Assembly (NCBI GenBank): GCA_024638385.1
Contig: JAHEKJ010000009.1
Location: forward strand, 1-64,000
Reading direction: 5' to 3'
Length of the DNA stretch: 64,000 bases
Source of the DNA: Gammaproteobacteria bacterium
GTDB taxonomy: Bacteria; Pseudomonadota; Gammaproteobacteria; GCA-001735895
In this document: piece after piece, positions 16,704 to 25,969 of the stretch
How the letters are laid out: every line of letters begins with the position of its first letter
How positions within the stretch are numbered: position 1 is the first letter of the stretch
The notes under the pieces: generated by a model
What the model was told of the DNA's origin: nothing
What the model saw: the letters and a program-made list of their open reading frames with translations, nothing else
Database searches by the model: none
Program-made: the position numbers and the translations under genes

Positions 16704-18335
16704 TTACAATGACTTGGCGCGTTCGCGCAACACGTTTTTCTGGATCTTGCCGGTCGCGGTTTTGGGCAATTCGCCGAAGACGACTTTTTTCGGTCGCTTG
16801 AAGCGCGCCATGTTGGCGGCGCAGAAATCGATCAGTTCCTGCTCGTCCGCATCCTGCCCGGTCTTGAGTTCGACGAACGCGCAGGGCACTTCGCCCCACT
16901 TGTCGTCGGGATAGGCGACCACCGCGGCCTCGCCGACCGCCGGATGCCTGTAGAGCACGCCCTCGACTTCGACCGACGAAATGTTTTCGCCGCCCGAGAT
17001 GATCACGTCCTTGGCGCGGTCGCGCACCTGGATGTAGCCGTCGGGATGAACCACGGCGATGTCGCCGCTCTGGAACCGGCCGTCCCGGAACGCCTTGGCG
17101 GTCGCCTCCGCATCCTTCAAATAACCCTTCATGACCGTGTTGCCGCGAATCACGATTTCGCCCATGGTCTCGGCGTCCCACGGCACCGGTTCGCCGCTCT
17201 CGGGATCGATGACGTCGACCGCCTCGGTCATCGCGAAGCGCACGCCCTGGCGCGCCTTGAGCTCGGCCTGCCGCTCGATCGACTGCGCCGCCCAGTCGGC
17301 CTGCGGCGCCGAGTGCAGGATATGGCCGTAGGTCTCGGTCAGGCCGTAGACGTGCATGACTTCGAAGTTGAAGTCGGCCATGCGCTCGAGCACCTTGGCC
17401 GGCGGCGGCGCGCCGGCGGTCATTGCGTAGACCGGGCGGTCGAAGCGTTTCTGATCCTCTTTCGGTGCGTTGGCGAGCATGTTGAGCACCACCGGCGCGC
17501 CGCCGAAATGGGTCACGTCGTGGCGTTCGATCAGTTCGAAAAACAGCTTCGGCTGGAACGCGCGCAGGCAGACGATCGTGCCGGCCAGCGCGGTCATGGT
17601 CCAGGCATGACCCCAGCCGTTGCAGTGAAACATCGGCACCGTGTAGAGGTACGTCGGATGCGGCGGTAGCGCCCACGACAATACCGTGCCCATCGTCATC
17701 AGGTAAGAGCCGCGATGGTGGTAGACGACACCCTTCGGCAAACCGGTCGTGCCCGATGTGTAATTGAGCGCGAGCGCCTGCCATTCGTCGTCGGGCAGGC
17801 GCCACGAATAGGTATCGTCGCCGCGATCGACGAGGTCCTCGTAAAAGGTGAATTCGTGATCTGTCGGCAGGTCGGGCTTCTCGACCGCGTCGGCGTCGTC
17901 GATGATGATGATTTCCGGGCGCAGCTCGCATTGCCCGAGCGCCGCTTCGAGCACCGGCCATAGCTGGCGGTCGCAGATGAACGCGCGCGACTCGCCGTGA
18001 TCGATGATGTAGGCGACGGTGGCCGCGTCGAGGCGCGTGTTGATCGTGTTCAGCACCGCGCCGGCGAGCGGAATCGAGAAATGGCTCTCGAACATCTCCG
18101 GCGTATTGAACGCGAACACCGACACCGTATCGTTGCGACCGATGCCACGCGCGGCGAGGCTCGACGCGATGCGCGCGCAGCGGTTGCGCGTCTGCGCCCA
18201 GGTATAACGGCGCGCGTTGTAGATCAGCGATTCGCGCTCGGGATAGATGTCGGCGGTGCGTTCGAGAAACGACAGCGGCGACAACGGCACGAAATTGGCC
18301 GCGTTGGCGTCGAGTCGATCGTATTCGGCGGTCAT
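16704..18335 (-). CDS. Acyl-CoA synthetase (AMP-forming)
   Basis: A 543-residue ANL-superfamily ligase that makes acyl-CoA from a carboxylate, ATP and CoA. The P-loop-like [20 protein letters not shown], the adenylate motif [11 protein letters not shown] and the C-terminal hinge and catalytic lysine region ([25 protein letters not shown]) are complete. GAGGTG precedes the ATG. It lies 12 bp after the FadN-type gene, so both may process the same acyl group. Medium- or short-chain substrates are likely. Given the DmdA-like gene upstream, a methylmercaptopropionate ligase (DmdB-like) role is possible but unproven. Confidence 0.85.
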   Translation of the reverse strand: MTAEYDRLDANAANFVPLSPLSFLERTADIYPERESLIYNARRYTWAQTRNRCARIASSLAARGIGRNDTVSVFAFNTPEMFESHFSIPLAGAVLNTINTRLDAATVAYIIDHGESRAFICDRQLWPVLEAALGQCELRPEIIIIDDADAVEKPDLPTDHEFTFYEDLVDRGDDTYSWRLPDDEWQALALNYTSGTTGLPKGVVYHHRGSYLMTMGTVLSWALPPHPTYLYTVPMFHCNGWGHAWTMTALAGTIVCLRAFQPKLFFELIERHDVTHFGGAPVVLNMLANAPKEDQKRFDRPVYAMTAGAPPPAKVLERMADFNFEVMHVYGLTETYGHILHSAPQADWAAQSIERQAELKARQGVRFAMTEAVDVIDPESGEPVPWDAETMGEIVIRGNTVMKGYLKDAEATAKAFRDGRFQSGDIAVVHPDGYIQVRDRAKDVIISGGENISSVEVEGVLYRHPAVGEAAVVAYPDDKWGEVPCAFVELKTGQDADEQELIDFCAANMARFKRPKKVVFGELPKTATGKIQKNVLRERAKSL

Positions 18336-18347
18336 GGCATCACCTCG

Positions 18348-20654
18348 TCAATTGCGTACCGGCGCGCCGGCGTCGAGCATGCCGTCGATGCGGGCGCGCG
18401 TCGCGTCGGTCTGCACCAGCGTAAGAAACGCGCGGCGCTCGGCGTCGAACAGATCCTGCTCGCTCCAGCTCGTGCCCGGTTCGATGTCGCCGCCGGTGAC
18501 GATACACGCGATTTCGCTGCCGACGCACACGTCGTGGGCGAAGAACTGGCCGTCGGCGTGCGATTTTTCGAGCCATTTGAGCATGTCCTCGAACAGCGGT
18601 CTACCGGGCATCGCAAGCGGCGGCCGGGCGAAGCGCGTACGGCTCGCCGGATCGTCGATCGCGGCCAGCGCCTCGCCGAGAATGCGGTCGCGGTTGATCA
18701 CGTAGCGATCGTGCGGTCGCAGCATGGCCTGCGCGCGCGCGATGACCGGCGAACTCGCGGTCTTGCCGTAGCCGAGATTCATGAAAGCCTTGCGGCACGC
18801 CTCGCCGATGTCGTCGCCGCAGCCGAGTTTTTCGATCCAGCGGTAGAGCGTCTCCTTGCAGCCGCCGCCGCCCGGCACCACGCCGACCAGCGATTCGACG
18901 AGCCCCATGACCGAATTGGCGTGGCAGATGACCTGTTGCGCGTGCAGCACGACCTCGAAGCCGCCGCCGATCGACAGCCCGACCGGCGCCGCGACCACCG
19001 GGAATTCCGCGGCGGCCATGCGGTGGACGGTCTGCTGGAAGTCGGCGAGAAAGCGGTCGAGCCCGTCGAGATCGTCGCGGCGATAGAAATCGCGCACCAC
19101 GCCGAGGTTGACGCCGCACGAAAAATGCTGCGCGTCGTTGTGCACGACCAGGCCGCGCATGCCCTTTGCGGCAACCGCGTCGAGCGCGTCGGCGAGGATG
19201 CCCATCGAGTCGCCGTCGAGCGCGTTGGCCTTGCTGTGGAACTCGACCAGCGCGACGCCGTCGAGGTCGTACCAGCTCGCGACCGCGCAGCTGTTCTGCG
19301 CCGTCAGCGTGCGCCGTTTTTCGCTAAAGCGAATGACCCCGGCGGGGCGCTCGATCGGTCGCCACTCGCCGCCGTGGCGGCGTGCCTCGAGCTTGTCGCC
19401 GGAGACGCGGTAGAAACTCGAACCGGCCGCCTGGGCAAGAAACTCCGGTACCTCGGCGCCCTCGTCTTCGAGCCGCGCGACGAACGCGTCGACGCCGATT
19501 TCGTCGAGCAGCTCGAACGGCCCCTGGATCCAGTTGTAGCCGAGCTTCATCGCGTCGTCGATGCCGAGCGGGCCGTCGTCGACCTCGGGGATCAGCGAAG
19601 CGGCATAGGCCAGCGTGCGCGACAGCACGCGCCAGGCGTATTCGCCGTAGCGGCCGTCGTCTTCCAGCAACAGCGACACGCCGTCCTGCTCGGCGCGCTC
19701 GGCGAGCGGCAACGCGAGCCGCGGCGGCGCGCTCTCGTATTCGCCGGAAGCGAGGTTCAGCACCTCGCGGCCGCCGTCGCCGACGCGGTAAAAGCCTTGC
19801 CCCTGTTTGTTGCCGGTCTGACCGTTTTCGATCATGCGCGTCATCAGCGGGATCTTCGCCGCTTCGCGGTGGAAGGCGTCGGCGGGCGGCAGAATCTCGA
19901 CCAGGCTTTGCACGACGTCGGACATCAGGTCGATGCCGATCAGGTCGTAGAGGCCGAACACGCCGGTCTTCGGAATGCCCATCGGCCGGCCGAAGATCGC
20001 GTCGGCCTCGAGCGGCGTGAGATCCATGTCGAAAGCCGCGTGCAGCGCGCACTGGATCGCGTAGACGCCGACGCGGTTGCCGAGGAAGCCGGGCGTGTCG
20101 CGGCACGGCACGACGCCCTTGCCGAGCTGCTGTTCGCAGAAATCGGCGAGCAGCTCGATGATTGCCGGATCGGTGTCGTCGCCGCGAACCAGCTCGAGCA
20201 GGCGCATGAAGCGCACCGGGTTGAAGAAGTGCGTGATCGCGAAGCGCCGACGAAACGATTCCGGCATGTCCTCGACCAGCAGGCGGATCGGGATCGTCGA
20301 CGTGTTCGACGAGACGATCGCGTCGGCGTGGCAGGTGTCGTCGAGGCGCCGGTACAGGTCCTGCTTGACGTCGAGACGCTCGACCACGGCCTCGGCAATC
20401 CAGTCGCAGTCGCCGAGCACCGAGAAATCGTCGCGCGTGTTGCCGAGACGGATGTATTGCTCGGCCTCCTTGCTGATCAGCCCCGGCGCGTTCGGGTCGC
20501 GCAGGCGCTCGAGCCCGCGTTCGGCGAGCGCATTCGGATTGTCGTCGGTGGGCAGGTCGAGCAGCCAGACGTCGATGCCGGCATTCGCCACCTGCCCGGC
20601 GATACCTGCACCCATGGTTCCGGCCCCGATAACCGCGACCTTCTCGATCTTCAT
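18348..20654 (-). CDS. 3-hydroxyacyl-CoA dehydrogenase / enoyl-CoA hydratase fusion (FadN-type)
   Basis: A 768-residue beta-oxidation protein. The N-terminal NAD-binding 3-hydroxyacyl-CoA dehydrogenase comes first (VAVIGAGTMGAGIAGQVANAG; SSNTSTIPI; HFFNPVRFMRLLE). The dehydrogenase C-terminal domain follows, and an enoyl-CoA hydratase domain comes last (ALVEFHSKANALDG; oxyanion segment PVGLSIGGGFEVVLHA; VESLVGVVPGGGG). This order is that of FadN rather than FadB/FadJ. GAGG lies eight bases before the ATG. It is the first gene of the seven-gene operon. No acyl-CoA dehydrogenase or thiolase is nearby. Confidence 0.88.
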   Translation of the reverse strand: MKIEKVAVIGAGTMGAGIAGQVANAGIDVWLLDLPTDDNPNALAERGLERLRDPNAPGLISKEAEQYIRLGNTRDDFSVLGDCDWIAEAVVERLDVKQDLYRRLDDTCHADAIVSSNTSTIPIRLLVEDMPESFRRRFAITHFFNPVRFMRLLELVRGDDTDPAIIELLADFCEQQLGKGVVPCRDTPGFLGNRVGVYAIQCALHAAFDMDLTPLEADAIFGRPMGIPKTGVFGLYDLIGIDLMSDVVQSLVEILPPADAFHREAAKIPLMTRMIENGQTGNKQGQGFYRVGDGGREVLNLASGEYESAPPRLALPLAERAEQDGVSLLLEDDGRYGEYAWRVLSRTLAYAASLIPEVDDGPLGIDDAMKLGYNWIQGPFELLDEIGVDAFVARLEDEGAEVPEFLAQAAGSSFYRVSGDKLEARRHGGEWRPIERPAGVIRFSEKRRTLTAQNSCAVASWYDLDGVALVEFHSKANALDGDSMGILADALDAVAAKGMRGLVVHNDAQHFSCGVNLGVVRDFYRRDDLDGLDRFLADFQQTVHRMAAAEFPVVAAPVGLSIGGGFEVVLHAQQVICHANSVMGLVESLVGVVPGGGGCKETLYRWIEKLGCGDDIGEACRKAFMNLGYGKTASSPVIARAQAMLRPHDRYVINRDRILGEALAAIDDPASRTRFARPPLAMPGRPLFEDMLKWLEKSHADGQFFAHDVCVGSEIACIVTGGDIEPGTSWSEQDLFDAERRAFLTLVQTDATRARIDGMLDAGAPVRN

Positions 20655-20677
20655 GTCACCAACCTCGATTTTTGCCT

Positions 20678-20936
20678 GTCATTGCGAGGAGCGCGCGACC
20701 GAAGGTCGTGCGCGACGAAGCAATCTCCCGAAACTTGCCCGATCCCGAAAGATTGCTTCGCTGCGCTCGCAATGACGAGAATTTCTGCGTCATTGCGAGG
20801 AGGGGCGGCCGGAGGCCGACGCGACGAAGCAATCTTGTCGTAGTTAGCCGATCCTCCGGATTGCGTCGTCGCGGAGCCTGCCCCGGCCCCGGCTCGGAGG
20901 CCGGGGTGAACTGCAGCCGGGGCTCCTCGCAATGAC
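20678..20936. repeat. Dispersed CATTGCGAGGAG palindromic repeat cluster, locus 1
   Basis: At least two units, each opening with GTCATTGCGAGGAG and closing with CTCGCAATGAC, with inner arms GACGAAGCAATC and GATTGCTTCG. The second unit carries an inserted GC-rich segment (GGAGCCTGCCCCGGCCCC... GCCGGGGCTC). It fills the 295-bp gap between the hydrolase gene and the FadN-type gene. No gene is visible. Related copies lie near 39.1 kb and 57.1 kb. Confidence 0.88.
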
Positions 20937-20949
20937 GGCTTTGTTTTCG

Positions 20950-21747
20950 TCATGCCGCGTTTTCGAGCGCGCCGATCAGCGCGCGCAATTCGTGCAGCGT
21001 CTGCTTCGGCGCCTCGACCGGCAGCATGTGACCGTAACGTTCGATGACCGTGACCTTCGCGCGCAGCGCGTCGGCGAGCTGCAGGCCGGCCTTCATCGGC
21101 GTCAACCGGTCCTTGCGCGCGAGAATCAGTTGCGCCGGCAGGTCGAGCGCCTGCGCCACCGCGAGGCCGTTGTTGTAATTGCTGCACGCGAGCAGGTCTT
21201 CGTACATCGGGTTCGAGCCCATGATCTGGCGGCCTATCGCGATCGGCTGCATGCCCGGCACCGCGCTGATTCCGTACTGCGCATCGGGGCCGAAGCCCCA
21301 CAGCAGCAGCATTTCGGCGGCCTTGCCCGCGTCGTTTTTGGCTGCGTCGATCAGTGCCGGGTTGACCGGGATCTCGCCGGCGGTGCCGACGCCGGTGATC
21401 GACCTGAGCGCCGCAGGCGCCTGCCGCGCGAGCTCGAGGATGTCGAGAAAACCCTGCGAATGGCCGACCGCGTGGACCGGCGGCGCGCCGACCGCGGCGA
21501 GAAATTCGCCGAGCCACGCGCCCATGTCCTCGATCGTCTCGAGCGGCTTGCCGGCCGACAGGCTGTGGCCGGGCAGGTCGGGCGCGAGCACCGCGTAGCC
21601 GTTGTAGGCGAACCAGCGCGTCTGCAGCGCCCAGCTGCGATGATCGAGTCCGCTGCCGTGCACGAACAGCACGCTCGGCAGCGATGCGTCGTAGTCCTTG
21701 CCGCCGGTCGCGGCGTAAGTTTTCTCGCCCCTGACTTCGCAGTACAT
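20950..21747 (-). CDS. Alpha/beta hydrolase
   Basis: ATG 21747 overlaps the preceding gene's stop (ATGA), giving 265 residues; the 601-residue track ORF is a read-through. The nucleophile elbow GHSQG, the oxyanion segment HGSGLDHRSW, an acid-bearing ARKDRLTP and the terminal YGHMLP histidine form a complete catalytic triad. No signal peptide, so cytoplasmic. It is the third gene after the DmdA-like and sulfhydrylase genes. It may be an esterase or thioesterase serving that pathway. The substrate is unknown. Confidence 0.8.
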   Translation of the reverse strand: MYCEVRGEKTYAATGGKDYDASLPSVLFVHGSGLDHRSWALQTRWFAYNGYAVLAPDLPGHSLSAGKPLETIEDMGAWLGEFLAAVGAPPVHAVGHSQGFLDILELARQAPAALRSITGVGTAGEIPVNPALIDAAKNDAGKAAEMLLLWGFGPDAQYGISAVPGMQPIAIGRQIMGSNPMYEDLLACSNYNNGLAVAQALDLPAQLILARKDRLTPMKAGLQLADALRAKVTVIERYGHMLPVEAPKQTLHELRALIGALENAA

Positions 21748-23051
21748 CAGGACCCCGCGACGCGTCTGGCGGCGCGAAAGCCGCGTTCGAAATCCGCCTT
21801 GATGTCGCCGATGTCCTCGATGCCGACCGACACCCGCACCAGGTCCTCGCTGATGCCGGCGGCCTCCATGTCCTCGCGGGTCAGCCGCGAATGGGTCGTC
21901 GTCGCCGGGTGCAGCACCAGCGTACGCGCGTCGCCGACGTTGGCGAGGTTCGACGCGAGTTCGAGCGAATCGATGAAGGCCGCGCCGCCGGCGCGGCCGC
22001 CGACGACGCCGAAGCACAGCATCGAGCCGGCGCCGTCGGGAAACAGCGTCGCCGCGAGCGCGTGGCTCGGGTTGCTTTCCATGTCGGGGTAATTGGTCCA
22101 GGTCACGGCGTCCTGCCGCTGCAGCCAGTCGAGCAACGCCTTCGCGTTGGCGACGTGCTGCTTCATGCGCAGGTTCAGCGTCTCTATACCCTGCAGGATC
22201 AAAAACGCGTTGTGCGGGCTCATCGCCGCGCCGACGTCGCGCATCGATTCGGCGCGCATCTTCATCGCCAGCGCCGACGGTCCGAACTCTTCCCAGAAGC
22301 GGATGCCGTGGAACGGCGCGTAGGGCTCGGTCAGTTCGGGGAAGCGGCCGCTCGCGCTCCAGTCGAACTGGCCGCCGTCGACGACGACGCCGCCGATCGC
22401 GACGCCGTGGCCGCCCATCCATTTGGTGGTCGAATGGACGACGACGTCGGCGCCGTGCTCGAACGGCCGGCACAGCGTCGGAGTCGCGAAGGTCGCGTCG
22501 ACGACCACGGGAATTCCGGCGTCGTGCGCGATCTCGGCAATGCCCGGGATATTGGCGATCTCGAGTCCCGGGTTGCCGATCGACTCGCAGAACACGAGCT
22601 TGGTATTGGGCCTGATCGCGGCGCGCAGCGCCTTTTCGTCGTTGATCGGAACGAAGTCGCAGTCGATGCCGAGGCGCTTGATCGTGTGCTTGAGCAGGGT
22701 CGCGGTCGAGCCGTAAATCTGGGTCGCCGAGATCAAATGATCGCCGGCCGAGCACAGCGTGATGAACAGCGTAAACAGCGCGCTCATGCCCGACGCGGTG
22801 CAGATCGCGCCGCTGCCGCCCTCGAGCGCGGCGATGCGCTGCTCGAGCACGGCGACGGTCGGGTTGGTGATGCGGCTGTAGATATGTCCACCCTGCTCGA
22901 CGTTGAACAGCGACGAGCCGGCGCTGACGCTTTCGAACACGTAAGATGTCGTCTGGTAGACCGGCACCGCGCGCGCGCCGTGATCGCTCTCCGGCACGTA
23001 GCCGGTGTGCAGCGCGACGGTATCGGGTTTGAGATAGGTGGATCGGCTCAT
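21747..23051 (-). CDS. metY: O-acetylhomoserine aminocarboxypropyltransferase (sulfhydrylase)
   Basis: A 434-residue Cys/Met-metabolism PLP enzyme. The track ORF is longer because of read-through; ATG 23051 (MSRSTYLKPDTVALHTG) overlaps the previous stop. Family marks are YSRITNPTVAVLEQRIAALEGG, VVVDATFATPTLCRPFEHGAD and the PLP lysine in VVHSTTKWMGGHG. These enzymes use sulfide or methanethiol to make homocysteine or methionine from O-acetylhomoserine. Being translationally coupled to a DmdA-like demethylase suggests capture of methanethiol. Ordinary sulfide assimilation is the alternative. Confidence 0.88.
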   Translation of the reverse strand: MSRSTYLKPDTVALHTGYVPESDHGARAVPVYQTTSYVFESVSAGSSLFNVEQGGHIYSRITNPTVAVLEQRIAALEGGSGAICTASGMSALFTLFITLCSAGDHLISATQIYGSTATLLKHTIKRLGIDCDFVPINDEKALRAAIRPNTKLVFCESIGNPGLEIANIPGIAEIAHDAGIPVVVDATFATPTLCRPFEHGADVVVHSTTKWMGGHGVAIGGVVVDGGQFDWSASGRFPELTEPYAPFHGIRFWEEFGPSALAMKMRAESMRDVGAAMSPHNAFLILQGIETLNLRMKQHVANAKALLDWLQRQDAVTWTNYPDMESNPSHALAATLFPDGAGSMLCFGVVGGRAGGAAFIDSLELASNLANVGDARTLVLHPATTTHSRLTREDMEAAGISEDLVRVSVGIEDIGDIKADFERGFRAARRVAGS

Positions 23052-24175
23052 GCGCTTACCTCCGCTCGGCTGATCGCGTCGAAATCGAACGGCAGCGGGA
23101 CGATACGCGCACGCGCGCCGGCGATCTCGACGCTGTCGTGGGCGGCGACGAAATCGCTCTTCATCATTGCCATCGCCAGGTGCAGGCGGTGGCGCGGCGA
23201 CCAGACCTGCGAGCGGATGTCGCCGACGACTCGTCCGCCGGCCTCGAATTCGAAGCGCTCGAAGGTCATCGGCGTCTCGAACACCAGGCCCGTCAAAATG
23301 TGTTCGTGGGTATCCTTGAGCGGGCGCAGCGCCTCGAGGCTCAGCGATTCGATGTCGGCGTCGAGATCGATGAAGGTGTCGAGGCCGCACTCGAACGGGT
23401 TGTGCGCCTGGGTCATATCGTTGCCGTACGACAGCAGCCCGCTCTCGATGCGCTCGATCAGGTTGGGGCCACCGGCGCGGACGTTCAGGTCCTGTCCCTG
23501 CGCAAAAAGTTCGTCCCACAGCGGCTCTGCGAGATCGGCGTCGTTCAGGTAAATCTCGAAACCGTCCTGCTTGCTGTAACCCGAGCGCATGACCATCATT
23601 GCGCGGCCGCGAAACTCGAGCATTTTCGAGCGGAAGAAGCGGATCGACGGCACCGCGTCGCCGAACACGCGGGTCACGAGGGTCTCGGCCTTCGGCCCCT
23701 GAACCGCGAGCGGCCAGATATCGGCCTCGCCGACCTCGACGTCGAGACCGTAACCGAGGGCGAGGCCCTGGGCGAAGAAGCGTACGTCGCTGTCGGCGAT
23801 CGAGATCCACCAGTGATCGTCGGCCAGCTTGATCACGACCGGGTCGTTGAGCAGCGCGCCGGTCTCGTCGCACAGCGGCGCATAGAGGCCCTGGCCAATC
23901 GCGGTGCGGCGAATATCGCGCGGCGTCATGAGCTGGACCAGGCGCTTCGCGTCGGGCCCCCTGACTTCGATCTGGCGTTCGCAGGCGACGTCCCAGACCT
24001 GCACGTGCTCGCACAGGTGCCAGTAATCGGCTTCGTTGCTGTCGAAGAAGGTCGGCAGCAGCATGTGGTTGTAGACGGTGTAGCCGCGCACGCCGGCGGC
24101 CTCGACCCGGCGGGTGAACGGCGTCGCGCGCGTCCGCCGGGAAATACTCAGGATCTTGTCTTTCAAACCAGTCAT
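23048..24175 (-). CDS. DmdA-like tetrahydrofolate-dependent demethylase (GcvT family)
   Basis: A 375-residue aminomethyltransferase-fold protein. The N-terminal RATPFTRRVEAAGVRGYTVYNHMLLPT, EADYWHLCEHVQVWDVACERQIEVRGPDA, VQLMTPRDI and WWISIADSD, and later PNLIERIESGLLSYGNDM, closely follow what I recall of DMSP demethylase DmdA sequences. DmdA transfers a methyl group from dimethylsulfoniopropionate to THF, leaving methylmercaptopropionate. Length matches DmdA (about 365-375). Its stop overlaps metY. Non-DMSP demethylase clades exist, so the substrate is a strong hypothesis rather than proof. Confidence 0.72.
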   Translation of the reverse strand: MTGLKDKILSISRRTRATPFTRRVEAAGVRGYTVYNHMLLPTFFDSNEADYWHLCEHVQVWDVACERQIEVRGPDAKRLVQLMTPRDIRRTAIGQGLYAPLCDETGALLNDPVVIKLADDHWWISIADSDVRFFAQGLALGYGLDVEVGEADIWPLAVQGPKAETLVTRVFGDAVPSIRFFRSKMLEFRGRAMMVMRSGYSKQDGFEIYLNDADLAEPLWDELFAQGQDLNVRAGGPNLIERIESGLLSYGNDMTQAHNPFECGLDTFIDLDADIESLSLEALRPLKDTHEHILTGLVFETPMTFERFEFEAGGRVVGDIRSQVWSPRHRLHLAMAMMKSDFVAAHDSVEIAGARARIVPLPFDFDAISRAEVSA

Positions 24176-24416
24176 CCGGTGATTCCGGCGCCGCTACTCG
24201 CCGCCACGCACAGGGGCTGCCATGCTAGACGTTTTTGATTTTGCTGACAATTCGCGAATTACCTGCGGGCAACAGATTCTTGCTCGCACGCGACATCGGG
24301 CGCCGATATTTTGCCGCGCGCGGGCAATATTCGGCGAATAAATCTGCCATAATTACGCGAGTCAATGCATTTGTCTTGCCCGAATTGCTGCCTGTCCGTC
24401 TACCGGCTCGAAATCG

Positions 24417-24608
24417 ATGAAAACTGATCGATTCTCCCGCGTCGAATCGCCGTGCGTGAGGCTGTGCACGCTCGACGACGAGGACGTCTGCCTGGGCTGC
24501 CACCGGCATATCGACGAAATCTGCGCCTGGGCCGCCTCGAGCGATGACGAGCGCGAGCGAATCCTCGAGCGCGCGGCCGTGCGCGCCGAGCGGATGGCAC
24601 GTGGCTGA
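24417..24608 (+). CDS. DUF1289 small cysteine-rich protein
   Basis: A 63-residue protein with the DUF1289 pattern SPCVRLCTLDDEDVCLGCHRHIDEICAW. Four spaced cysteines suggest a metal or iron-sulfur site. The reading frame overlaps the GTG of the Nudix gene by eight bases, so they are coupled. Function of the family is unknown. It is found in many proteobacteria next to diverse housekeeping genes. Confidence 0.8.
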   Translation: MKTDRFSRVESPCVRLCTLDDEDVCLGCHRHIDEICAWAASSDDERERILERAAVRAERMARG

Positions 24609-25212
24609 TCTCGATTCGCTCACGGTCGACGAAATCCGCGCGCGCCTGCACGCGCAGAACAGCACGACCTTCGACGTACCGCCGGAGCTGCTCGGCGACG
24701 ACGCGCGCGAAGCCGCGGTGCTGGTGCCGTTCGTGCGCGAGGACGACGCCTGGCACCTGCTTTATATTCGCCGTACCGAGCACGACGTTGACCGCCACAG
24801 CGGCCAGGTCGCGTTCGCCGGCGGCAAGCGCGACGACGAGGATGCGTCGCTGCTCGACACCGCGCTGCGCGAAGCCGAGGAGGAGATCGGCATCGCCCGC
24901 CGCGACGTCGAGGTGCTCGGCCACATCAATCACCATCACACGATCAGCGAATTCCAGGTGCGGCCCTACGTCGGCGTCGTGCCGTGGCCGTACGACCTGA
25001 TCCTCGACGAGATCGAGGTCGCGCGCGCGTTCACGCTGCCGCTGGCCTGGCTCGCCGACCCGGCCAATTATCGTACCGAGGCGCGCCGCCACCCGGCGTC
25101 GGAACGGCCCTGGCCGGTGGTCTATTTCGAACGTTACGATGGCGAATTGCTGTGGGGCGCGACCGCGCGCATGACGCTGTCGCTGATCGACGTGCTCAGG
25201 GTGAGAGACTAG
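24601..25212 (+). CDS. nudL: Nudix hydrolase, CoA pyrophosphatase type
   Basis: A 203-residue Nudix protein of the UPF0035 kind. GTG 24601 (VADLDSLTVDEIRARL) is preferred to the longer track start inside the DUF1289 gene. The preceding LLYIRRTEHDVDRHSGQVAFAGGKRDDEDASLLDTALREAEEEIG includes the UPF0035 segment and the Nudix box GX5EX7REUXEEXGU. Members cleave CoA or oxidised CoA to 4'-phosphopantetheine and 3',5'-ADP. Confidence 0.85.
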   Translation: MADLDSLTVDEIRARLHAQNSTTFDVPPELLGDDAREAAVLVPFVREDDAWHLLYIRRTEHDVDRHSGQVAFAGGKRDDEDASLLDTALREAEEEIGIARRDVEVLGHINHHHTISEFQVRPYVGVVPWPYDLILDEIEVARAFTLPLAWLADPANYRTEARRHPASERPWPVVYFERYDGELLWGATARMTLSLIDVLRVRD

Positions 25213-25224
25213 GCGAGAACCGGC

Positions 25225-25968
25225 CTAGTGATATTTTTCGGTCGTATAGTGACCCGGCTCGCGCCGGCGGTGCTTTTGCATGCCGCGCGAGACCAGCTCT
25301 TCGCTGACGTCGCGGATCATGTCCGAGCTGCCGCACATCATCACGTGCGAGTCGTCGCCGTTGATCATGAGCCCGGTGTGCTTTTCGAGGGTGCCGTCGG
25401 CCATCAGCGTGGTGACGCGCGCGCCGAGCGCGCCGGCGTGCGCCTCGCGGGTCACGATCGGCACGTAGACGAACTGCTCGCCGTGGCGGGCCAGCAGTTG
25501 CTGAATCAGGTCCTGGTATGCGAGTTCCCCGGCGAGGCTGACGGAATAGCAGAGGACGATTTTTTCGAAACGCTGCCAGGCCCTGTCGCTCTTCAGGATC
25601 GCGAGAAACGGGCCGATGCCGGTGCCGGTTGCGATCATCCACAGGTGTTTGCAATCCGGGATTTCGCTGACGGTCAGGAATCCCGACGGGTTGTCCGATA
25701 CGAGCACGTCGTCGCCGGACTCGAGCGCGAATAGCTTCGGCGACAGCGGACCCTCCTCGACGATGTTGAAGTAGACCTCGAGATAGGGTTCATCGGGCGT
25801 GTTGACCAGCGAATAGGGCCGCGCGAGCACGCCGTCGCCGTCGGCAACGCCGACTCGCACGAACTGGCCCGCCTCGAACGGCGTGAAGGGTACGTCGATA
25901 ACCAGCGCGGTCAGGTAGTCGTTGTGGCGGCGGTTCTCGACGACCTTGCCATTAAGCCAGTTTGCCAT
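25225..25968 (-). CDS. fpr: Ferredoxin-NADP(+) reductase
   Basis: A 247-residue FAD/NADP oxidoreductase. FAD-binding RPYSLVNTPDE, the GPLSPKLFAL segment, NADP-binding ATGTGIGPFLAIL and the C-terminal MMCGSSDMIRDV are present in order. It ends in HYTTEKYH, a tail typical of the bacterial Fpr subclass. It supplies or drains electrons from ferredoxin/flavodoxin. It is convergent with nudL (12-bp gap) and follows the GST gene by one base. Confidence 0.9.
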   Translation of the reverse strand: MANWLNGKVVENRRHNDYLTALVIDVPFTPFEAGQFVRVGVADGDGVLARPYSLVNTPDEPYLEVYFNIVEEGPLSPKLFALESGDDVLVSDNPSGFLTVSEIPDCKHLWMIATGTGIGPFLAILKSDRAWQRFEKIVLCYSVSLAGELAYQDLIQQLLARHGEQFVYVPIVTREAHAGALGARVTTLMADGTLEKHTGLMINGDDSHVMMCGSSDMIRDVSEELVSRGMQKHRRREPGHYTTEKYH

Positions 25969-25969
25969 C

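Noticed and set aside
15886-17961. 691-residue minus ORF taken as one protein
   Set aside because: Only the last 262 residues match DUF1445; the N-terminal part is an off-frame read of the ligase gene.
17997-20843. 948-residue ORF on the plus strand
   Set aside because: It is antisense to the acyl-CoA ligase and FadN-type genes, is Arg/Ala/Val/Asp-biased with no domain, and exists because high GC keeps the complementary frame open.
24235-24420. 61-residue plus ORF before DUF1289
   Set aside because: No ribosome site, no conserved pattern, and it overlaps the start of the clear DUF1289 gene.
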